Positions 32,326-37,349 of a DNA stretch of 37,349 bases are shown piece after piece. Position 1 is the first letter of the stretch; the number at the start of each line of letters is the position of its first letter. A program made the translations under genes and the position numbers. The stretch spans positions 1 to 37,349 of the forward strand of contig JAUQQG010000115.1 in NCBI GenBank assembly GCA_030550015.1, given 5' to 3'. Under the pieces are notes generated by a model that was not told the DNA's origin, made no database searches, and was given only the letters and a program-made list of their open reading frames with translations. The DNA comes from a bacterium. Lineage in GTDB: Bacteria; Sysuimicrobiota; Sysuimicrobiia; Sysuimicrobiales; Thermofontiviventaceae.

Positions 32326-32530
32326 CGGTGGGGTGAGGTCCCTGCCATACGCGTGAGGAGCCGGAAGTTCCGAGCCAACACCTAGGAAGAGGGAGCTCGG
32401 CTCTGGACGCGGACAGCAGGCCCTCGATGAAACCTGTTGGCGAGAGGGAAGCTGGAAACGTCCAGGAGGGCACCCACCTGCGAGAGCAGGTTCGGGGACT
32501 GCGGCGAACACGGTATGGCGGGGATCTTTT
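32326..32530 (+). ncRNA. ssrS: 6S RNA candidate
   Basis: A gene-free stretch of about 205 bases folds as a long, bubble-containing rod. Ends 32337-32350 and 32513-32526 form 14 continuous pairs, extended by CGTG/CACG past one bulged base. An apical arm starts with CTGGACG (32403-32409) pairing with CGTCCAG (32459-32465). On the 3' side of the open central region, ACCTGC-GAGA-GCAGGT (32476-32491) makes a small hairpin, as in Firmicutes 6S RNAs. CTGCGGCG (32499-32506) resembles the conserved 3' bubble strand of E. coli 6S. TTTT follows the closing stem. The place after aspS and before rarA matches 6S-1 (bsrA) of Bacillus subtilis. 6S RNA binds the sigma-70 holoenzyme. Structure is solid; the family call is inferred. 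Confidence 0.65.
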
Positions 32531-32598
32531 GTAGGAGAGTCCCGAGGCTTTTTCGGGGTAGTTGAGCGACTGAGGACATTCCGCAGGAGGGATGGACA

Positions 32599-32625
32599 CC
32601 CGCGAAATGCAGTGCATTTCGTGGG
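32599..32625. promoter_or_regulatory. Near-perfect palindrome just before rarA
   Basis: CGAAATGCA and TGCATTTCG flank a single central G (32603-32621), and the arms extend to CCCG and TGGG outside, giving 13 pairable positions. It ends seven bases before the rarA ATG at 32633. It could be an operator for a dimeric regulator, or an RNA hairpin limiting rarA translation, since no clear Shine-Dalgarno sequence is visible before that ATG. Confidence 0.45.
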
Positions 32626-32632
32626 GCCCGCG

Positions 32633-33982
32633 ATGGAACTCTTCGCCCAGGGGATGCGAGGTCGGTTGGAGGCCGAAGCTCCTCTTGCCTCGCGCATGCG
32701 GCCCCGGACTCTCGAGGAGTTTGTTGGCCAGGATCATCTCGTCGGACCTGGACGTGTCCTCCGCAGGGCTATCGAGGCCGATGAGCTGACCTCTGTCCTC
32801 CTCTGGGGACCTCCTGGGACCGGAAAGACCTCCCTCGCGCATATCATTGCGAACGTTACCCACTCCCACTTCGTCCAGGTCAACGCGGTGACAAGCGGCG
32901 TGGCCGAACTGAAGCGGATCATTGAGGAAGCCAAAGAACGCCGCCTTCTTTACGGTACTCGCACGATCCTGTTCATCGATGAGATCCACCGGTTCAACAA
33001 GGCCCAACAGGATGTTCTCCTTCCGTACGTGGAAGATGGCACGATCATCTTGATCGGGGCGACGACAGAGAACCCCTTCTATGAGGTGAACGCAACCCTG
33101 GTCTCGCGCTCCCGTGTCTTCCGGCTCGAGCCCCTGCGACCTGAGCACGTGCGGACGATCGTCGAGCGGGCTCTCCGCGATCCAGAGCGCGGTCTTGGCA
33201 AATACCGCATCCACTTGGATGAGCAGGCGATGGCGCACATTTGTCAGATCAGCAACGGGGATGCCCGCGTCGCCTTGAATATCCTCGAGCTGGCCTGCAT
33301 GACGACACCCCCGGACAAGGAGGGAGTTCGTCATGTGAGCCTTCCGCAGGTGGAGGAGGCCAGCCAGAGGAGGGCTGTTCTCTATGACCGCGAGGGAGAC
33401 CAGCATTATGACAGCATTTCCGCCTTCATCAAGAGCATGCGGGGCTCCGATCCCGACGCAGCGGTCTACTGGCTCGCGCGGATGCTATACGCGGGAGAGG
33501 ACCCGCGGTATATCGCCCGGCGTATGATCGTGCACGCGGCAGAGGATGTCGGCCTTGCCGACCCTATGGCGCTTGTTGTGGCCACCGCTGCTGCGCACGC
33601 TGTAGAGTATGTGGGCCTTCCCGAAGCCCGCATCCCTCTCGCCGAGGCAGCCATCTACATCGCCACGGCACCCAAGAGTAACTCCGTTGTCCAGGCCATC
33701 TCCCGGGCGATGGAGGACGTGGAGAAAAAGCAGGCGGAGCCGGTGCCCATCCATCTCCGCGACAGCAGCCACCCGCAGGTACGAGAGCAGATGGGCCACG
33801 GGAAGGGCTACAAGTACGTACATGACTTCCCGGGACGGTTTGTCCTCCAGCAGTACCTCCCTGACAACCTGCAGGGGACCGTCTACTACGAGCCTTCAGA
33901 TTCTGGTTTCGAGGTTGAGATCCGAAAGCGCTTAGAGCAGTGGTGGCAGGGCGTAAAGCGGTACTCTAGGGAGTCCGACTAA
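32633..33982 (+). CDS. rarA: Replication-associated recombination protein A (RarA/MgsA) AAA+ ATPase
   Basis: 449 residues from the ATG at 32633 ([20 protein letters not shown], then [18 protein letters not shown]), the usual start; a GTG seven codons upstream is possible but lies in the palindrome. Walker A is GPPGTGKTS (59-67), Walker [11 protein letters not shown] (112-121), sensor 1 [12 protein letters not shown], followed by the clamp-loader-like C-terminal part with [20 protein letters not shown] and YKYVHDFPG. It acts at stalled replication forks with the replisome. The position after aspS and before mnmA is the Firmicutes arrangement. Confidence 0.95.
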   Translation: MELFAQGMRGRLEAEAPLASRMRPRTLEEFVGQDHLVGPGRVLRRAIEADELTSVLLWGPPGTGKTSLAHIIANVTHSHFVQVNAVTSGVAELKRIIEEAKERRLLYGTRTILFIDEIHRFNKAQQDVLLPYVEDGTIILIGATTENPFYEVNATLVSRSRVFRLEPLRPEHVRTIVERALRDPERGLGKYRIHLDEQAMAHICQISNGDARVALNILELACMTTPPDKEGVRHVSLPQVEEASQRRAVLYDREGDQHYDSISAFIKSMRGSDPDAAVYWLARMLYAGEDPRYIARRMIVHAAEDVGLADPMALVVATAAAHAVEYVGLPEARIPLAEAAIYIATAPKSNSVVQAISRAMEDVEKKQAEPVPIHLRDSSHPQVREQMGHGKGYKYVHDFPGRFVLQQYLPDNLQGTVYYEPSDSGFEVEIRKRLEQWWQGVKRYSRESD

Positions 33983-34057
33983 TTTGCCCCACGAAAGACC
34001 TGTCAAAAGAGTTCACTGGGTATCTCCACAAGCTTCTCCCACAAATCCTAAGGCGCT

Positions 34058-34086
34058 TTGACTCCCTATCCTGGTCTTGGTATCAT
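34058..34086 (+). promoter_or_regulatory. Promoter of the mnmA operon
   Basis: TTGACT (34058-34063), a 17-base spacer and TATCAT (34081-34086), 24 bases before the mnmA ATG. The start should be near 34093, leaving a short leader with the ribosome-binding site GGGGGGAG. Confidence 0.7.
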
Positions 34087-34110
34087 GGAACAGGCCGGGG
34101 GGAGATCCGT

Positions 34111-35304
34111 ATGACAAAGGTTCTGACTGGAGGGACACAGGGCCGAAGGGTGGCCGTCGCCATGAGTGGTGGCGTAGACAGCTCTGTGGCGGCAGCCCTC
34201 CTTGTGGAGCAAGGCTACGAGGTCATCGGGATGACCATGAACCTCTGGCCCTCCTGGCTACCCCAGGAGGAGGGGGCTACGCGCACCTGTTGCGGCCTTA
34301 GCGCCATCGAGGATGCCCGTGCTGTCTGCAGGAAGCTGGGGATCCGCCACTATGTCCTGAACATGCGCGAGGCATTCCAGGAGGGGGTGATCGAGCCCTT
34401 CTCCCGGGAGTACATCCGAGGCAGGACTCCCAACCCTTGCATCCTGTGCAATCGGGTGATCAAGTTCGAGGTGTTGCTGTCCAAGGTCAGGGGTCTTGGG
34501 ATGGATTTTCTGGCGACAGGACACTACGCCCGTGTAACCTATGATGGAAAGCGGGGAAGGTATCTTCTCCTCCGAGGGAAGGACCGGCAGAAGGACCAGT
34601 CCTATGTCCTCTTCGGCCTGACCCAGGACCAGCTCCCTTACGTGCTCTTCCCCCTTGGGGAATGGACCAAAGAAGAAGTCAGGGCCTACGCCCGGCGTCT
34701 CGGTCTCCCCGTGGCCGACAAACCCGACAGCCAGGAGATCTGCTTCGTCCCCCGCGGAAACTACACTGAGGTGATCCGACTCCTCCACCCGGAGGGGATG
34801 AAACCGGGCCCGATCTTGGATCTTGAGGGGAGGGAGATCGGACAGCACCAGGGAATCGCCAGGTACACTGTGGGCCAGCGGCGCGGTCTTGGCCTGGCCA
34901 TGGGGAAACCCATGTATGTTGTAGAGGTGGACCCTGAGCGTAACGCCGTGATTGTGGGCCCCGAGGAGGCGTTAACCAGAGAAACGATCCTCGCAGAAGA
35001 GGTCAACTGGATCGCCATCGATGCCCTGGTGGAAGAGATGGAAGTGACGGCTCGGATCCGTCATGCAGGACAGGAGGTTCCCGCGCGCCTCGTCCCCATC
35101 CCGGGGAGGGAGGACCGGGTTCTCGTGCGGTTCTCCACCCCCGTTCGGGCTCCTACCCCTGGACAGGCCATCGTCTTCTACGATGGGGAGGTCATTGTGG
35201 GAGGGGGAACAATTTCTCGTCTCCCTGATCGTCTGTGCGCAATCCTCCATGGACCAAGCGCCAGAAGGGAAGAAAGCCTCTCTACCTCGGCGCGGGCCAC
35301 TTGA
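34111..35304 (+). CDS. mnmA: tRNA-specific 2-thiouridylase MnmA
   Basis: 397 residues, slightly longer than the usual 360-370 because of a polar C-terminal tail (from about 380). The P-loop is SGGVDSS (19-25). Two catalytic cysteines are expected: C110 in TPNPCILCN (with C113 forming a CxxC) and C211 in SQEICFVP. TGHYARV, KDQSYVLFGL and RYTVGQRRGLG are conserved. It adds sulfur to U34 of tRNA-Lys, -Glu and -Gln using a cysteine-desulfurase relay. The cysteine desulfurase gene found beside it in B. subtilis is not here. It has its own promoter and is followed by the YtxH-like gene and cca. Confidence 0.95.
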   Translation: MTKVLTGGTQGRRVAVAMSGGVDSSVAAALLVEQGYEVIGMTMNLWPSWLPQEEGATRTCCGLSAIEDARAVCRKLGIRHYVLNMREAFQEGVIEPFSREYIRGRTPNPCILCNRVIKFEVLLSKVRGLGMDFLATGHYARVTYDGKRGRYLLLRGKDRQKDQSYVLFGLTQDQLPYVLFPLGEWTKEEVRAYARRLGLPVADKPDSQEICFVPRGNYTEVIRLLHPEGMKPGPILDLEGREIGQHQGIARYTVGQRRGLGLAMGKPMYVVEVDPERNAVIVGPEEALTRETILAEEVNWIAIDALVEEMEVTARIRHAGQEVPARLVPIPGREDRVLVRFSTPVRAPTPGQAIVFYDGEVIVGGGTISRLPDRLCAILHGPSARREESLSTSARAT

Positions 35305-35324
35305 AGGGAAAGGAGGGAACGAAG

Positions 35325-35621
35325 ATGGCTGAACGGCGGGATTTTCTCACAGGAATGGTCATTGGCGGGCTTCTCGGGGTGGCCCTGGGATTGATCCTTG
35401 CCCCTGCCTCCGGGAAGGTCCTGCGAGAGAAGGTGAAGGAGAAGGGAGGCGCGTTGCGGGACGAGGTCAGGACGCTCACTGACGAAGTCGTGGAGCGGTT
35501 CCGCACCGCGAGCGAGGAGATCGTGGAGCGAGTCAAAACCCTTCTCGAACAGAGGCTTGGAAAGGCAGAGGCTCGGGAGGAACCTGGGGCGGGGGAGAAG
35601 TTGGAGGAGCCAGAGGGTTAG
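35325..35621 (+). CDS. YtxH-like small membrane protein
   Basis: 98 residues from the ATG at 35325, which has AAAGGAGGGAACGAAG just upstream. One membrane span (LTGMVIGGLLGVALGLILAP, about 8-27) is followed by the YtxH pattern AP-x-SGKVLREKVKEK and a long charged, probably coiled-coil, segment (LRDEVRTLTDEVVERFRTAS, then VERVKTLLEQRLG). The charged C-terminus is rich in Glu and Gly. Function is unknown; some relatives are stress-induced. It lies 20 bases after mnmA and five before cca. Confidence 0.8.
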   Translation: MAERRDFLTGMVIGGLLGVALGLILAPASGKVLREKVKEKGGALRDEVRTLTDEVVERFRTASEEIVERVKTLLEQRLGKAEAREEPGAGEKLEEPEG

Positions 35622-35626
35622 AAGAA

Positions 35627-36934
35627 GTGGAGCTCACCGCCCTGGCAATCGAGGTCATCCGGCGCTTAAGGGACGCCGGGTTCGCGGCGTACTTTGTGGG
35701 AGGGTGTGTCCGGGATCAGCTCTTGGGCCGTCCTCCTCATGATGTGGATATCGTGACAAGCGCCTCTCCTGAGGAGGTCCTCCGCCTGTTCCCAGAGAGT
35801 GTAACGGTGGGGGCCAAGTTCGGCGTAGTCCGTGTCCGCATCGACTCCAGGGAGTTCGAGGTGGCCACATTCCGAGAGGAGGGCCCTTATTCCGACGGGC
35901 GCCACCCGAGTTACGTGCGCTTTGCCGACGCTCACTCGGATGTCCGGCGCCGTGACTTCACCATCAACGGCCTCCTGTACGATCCTCTGGAAGGGCGCGT
36001 TCTCGACCTCGTTGGCGGGCTGGAGGATCTCCGCTCCCGCCTGATCCGGACCATCGGGGATCCCCGGGAGCGGTTTGGTGAGGACAAGCTCCGCATGCTC
36101 AGGGCCGTACGCCTTGCGGTAGAGCTGGACTTCCAAATCGCTCCCGAGGTGGCGGAGGCCATTCAGGCGATGGCCGACCAGATCACCGTGGTCAGCGCAG
36201 AGCGCATCCGGGAGGAGCTGGTTCGCATCCTCACCGGGCCAGCTCCCGGCAAAGGGATTCGCCTCCTGCACGAAGTGGGCCTCCTCGGGGTCATTCTCCC
36301 CGAGGTCCAGGCGATGGCAGGGATTCCTCAGCCAGACGCGTTCCATCCCGAAGGGGATGTCTTCACCCACACGGTCCTTGCCCTGGATCACCTCCATGCT
36401 CCTTCCGCTGTGCTGGCTATGGGGGTACTCCTCCACGACGTGGGCAAGCCACCCACGTATACCGTCGAGGACCGGGTGCGGTTCCCCCGTCACGACGAGG
36501 TGGGCGCGGAGATCGCCCAGAGGATCTGCCGGAGGCTTCGGTTCAGTAACGAGGAGATAGAGCGGATTGTCGCCCTCGTCCGGGAGCATATGCGGTTTAA
36601 GGATCTTCCAAGGATGCGGCCAGCAAAGGCCCGCCGTTTCCTTTCGAGGCCTGATTTCCTCGACCATCTGGAGCTCCACAGGGTAGATTGCCTCGCGAGT
36701 CACGGGGACCTGTCCACTTACGAGTGGGCTAAAGAGGCCTACACCCGGCTGTCCAAAGAGGAGCCCATGCCCCCGAGGCTCCTTACAGGAGATGACCTGA
36801 TTGGGCTGGGATTGAAGCCCGGACCGAGGTTCCGGGAGATCCTCGCGGCAGTGGAGGATGAGCAGCTGGAGGGTCGTATCTCTACGAAAGAGGAGGCACT
36901 GACGTTTGTGAAACGCCTCCTCCAGGAGCAATAA
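35627..36934 (+). CDS. cca: CCA tRNA nucleotidyltransferase / poly(A) polymerase family protein
   Basis: 435 residues starting at a GTG (35627), five bases after the previous stop. The class II nucleotidyltransferase signature is YFVGGCVRDQLLGRPPHDVD (catalytic Asp pair in HDVDIV), then RDFTINGLLYDP, GDPRERFGEDKLRMLRAVRL (template-binding region), and an HD domain with LLHDVGKPPTY and RHDEVGAEIA. It adds CCA to tRNA 3' ends; the HD domain suggests an extra phosphohydrolase activity or ancestry. CCA-adding and poly(A)-polymerase forms cannot be told apart here with certainty, but the tRNA-gene neighbours favour the former. Confidence 0.9.
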   Translation: MELTALAIEVIRRLRDAGFAAYFVGGCVRDQLLGRPPHDVDIVTSASPEEVLRLFPESVTVGAKFGVVRVRIDSREFEVATFREEGPYSDGRHPSYVRFADAHSDVRRRDFTINGLLYDPLEGRVLDLVGGLEDLRSRLIRTIGDPRERFGEDKLRMLRAVRLAVELDFQIAPEVAEAIQAMADQITVVSAERIREELVRILTGPAPGKGIRLLHEVGLLGVILPEVQAMAGIPQPDAFHPEGDVFTHTVLALDHLHAPSAVLAMGVLLHDVGKPPTYTVEDRVRFPRHDEVGAEIAQRICRRLRFSNEEIERIVALVREHMRFKDLPRMRPAKARRFLSRPDFLDHLELHRVDCLASHGDLSTYEWAKEAYTRLSKEEPMPPRLLTGDDLIGLGLKPGPRFREILAAVEDEQLEGRISTKEEALTFVKRLLQEQ

Positions 36935-36992
36935 GCCACAATTCCCGGGGTCGCTGAGCGGCAGGGAAGACTTTTACGGAGGTGAAGGGTCA

Positions 36993-37142
36993 ATGACCGA
37001 GCGCGACGCAGCCTTCCTTTTCCTTGGTTCCCTCCTTGCGATGATCGTGATTGGAGCCCTCCTCCCAGCGTTCTGGCCCTCCCTGATCCGCTTCATCGAT
37101 GCCCACGTCCTGAACCCCCGGATCAACAAGGAAGAGCGTTGA
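36993..37142 (+). CDS. 49-residue single-span membrane protein
   Basis: ATG at 36993 with GGAGGTG nine bases upstream, then MTERDAAFLFLGSLLAMIVI, GALLPAFWPSLIRFIDAHVL and NPRINKEER before the stop. It has one hydrophobic span (about 8-29) and a basic, polar tail. I do not recognise a family. The good ribosome-binding site, the clean hydrophobic profile and the convergent neighbour nine bases away support it as real. It may be co-transcribed with cca, 58 bases upstream. Confidence 0.6.
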   Translation: MTERDAAFLFLGSLLAMIVIGALLPAFWPSLIRFIDAHVLNPRINKEER

Positions 37143-37151
37143 AGCCTTGCC

Positions 37152-37349
37152 TCACTCCCCTCCCACAGGAGCCCCCGCCCGGATGGAGAACTCCTTCTCC
37201 AGCCGCTCCAGGCGGACCACGATGCCCCCATACTCCAGCTCAGAGTAAGGCAACATTGCGGGCTCAAAGAACCCCTGCCGGCGCATCTCCATGGCCTTCT
37301 CAGCGATCCGATCACGGACCTGGTCCCAGAAGGGGTCCGCGAAAAGGTC
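37152..37349 (-). CDS. C-terminal end of an unrecognised protein (runs off right edge)
   Basis: The minus strand is open from the window edge to a stop at 37152-37154, giving 65 residues: DLFADPFWDQVRDRIAEKAM, EMRRQGFFEPAMLPYSELEY, GGIVVRLERLEKEFSIRAGA and PVGGE. The composition (acidic and basic residues mixed, few Cys) and codon use look like real coding sequence and match the core genes. I cannot place the family from this end alone. It converges on the small membrane-protein gene. Confidence 0.6.
   Translation of the reverse strand, partial: DLFADPFWDQVRDRIAEKAMEMRRQGFFEPAMLPYSELEYGGIVVRLERLEKEFSIRAGAPVGGE

Noticed and set aside
32548-32567. CCCGA...TCGGG hairpin after the 6S candidate as its terminator.
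   Set aside because: Its Ts are in the loop and not after the stem. The 6S closing stem followed by TTTT is a better 3' end.
32132-33406. A 424-codon minus-strand open frame across the 6S region and rarA.
   Set aside because: It crosses a structured RNA gene and the rarA Walker motifs in antisense, and has no ribosome-binding site or recognisable domains.
35666-36931. A 421-codon minus-strand open frame opposite cca.
   Set aside because: The plus strand has all nucleotidyltransferase and HD motifs. The antisense product resembles no family and is a codon-bias shadow.
1-37349. CRISPR arrays, tRNA or rRNA genes.
   Set aside because: No regularly spaced repeats, no cloverleaf with CCA-type ends and no rRNA signatures were recognised on reading both strands.

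Overview
The window looks like a chromosomal piece from a high-G+C (about 60%), probably thermophilic bacterium of the Firmicutes/Bacillota line or a close relative. The main evidence is gene order: secD-secF-recJ-relA, then dtd, hisS-aspS, a 6S-like RNA, rarA, mnmA and cca. This follows the Bacillus-type order, and hisS-aspS is preceded by a T-box leader. Two features are less typical of that group: genes for coenzyme F420 synthesis, and a solute-binding protein with a signal peptide but no lipobox cysteine. I cannot name the genus.

Bases 1-2500 are a graveyard. They hold the start of an IS630-type transposase running off the left edge, a frameshifted HAD-phosphatase relic, a transposase scrap, and a 1.35 kb insertion sequence with a broken integrase-type transposase. 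Bases 2503-8873 are a G+C-poor accessory operon (47-50% in three hand-counted lines, against 62% in two core-gene lines). It encodes a GntR/UTRA regulator, a DUF4392 (D-glutamate cyclase-like) protein, a fold-type II PLP enzyme of the D-cysteine desulfhydrase/ACC deaminase family, and a peptide-type ABC importer (binding protein and two permeases, no ATPase). It is probably a regulated uptake and breakdown system for an unusual, perhaps D-configured, amino acid or peptide. Bases 8874-10711 hold IS remnants, including a decayed ISLre2 element that ends 21 bases before a consensus promoter.

From that promoter, bases 10733-25397 form a dense plus-strand cluster. It contains secDF, a 1207-residue RecJ fused to a HIRAN domain and a helicase-like region that has lost its ATPase motifs, the bifunctional (p)ppGpp enzyme, an aminotransferase, a DUF763 protein, D-aminoacyl-tRNA deacylase, a histidine phosphatase, a RibU-like ECF S-component, a nitroreductase like the FbiB C-terminal domain, CofD and CofC. 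The last three form an F420-biosynthesis group. A minus-strand sugar nucleotidyltransferase, a plus-strand universal stress protein and a minus-strand adenine-deaminase-family protein follow.

Bases 28768-36934 return to translation and RNA genes: a promoter and T-box leader (apparent Asp specifier GAC) before hisS-aspS, a 6S RNA candidate with its own promoter, rarA, and a promoter before mnmA, a YtxH-like gene and cca. The right edge has a 49-residue single-span membrane protein facing the C-terminal end of an unrecognised minus-strand gene. No tRNA, rRNA or CRISPR array was seen.
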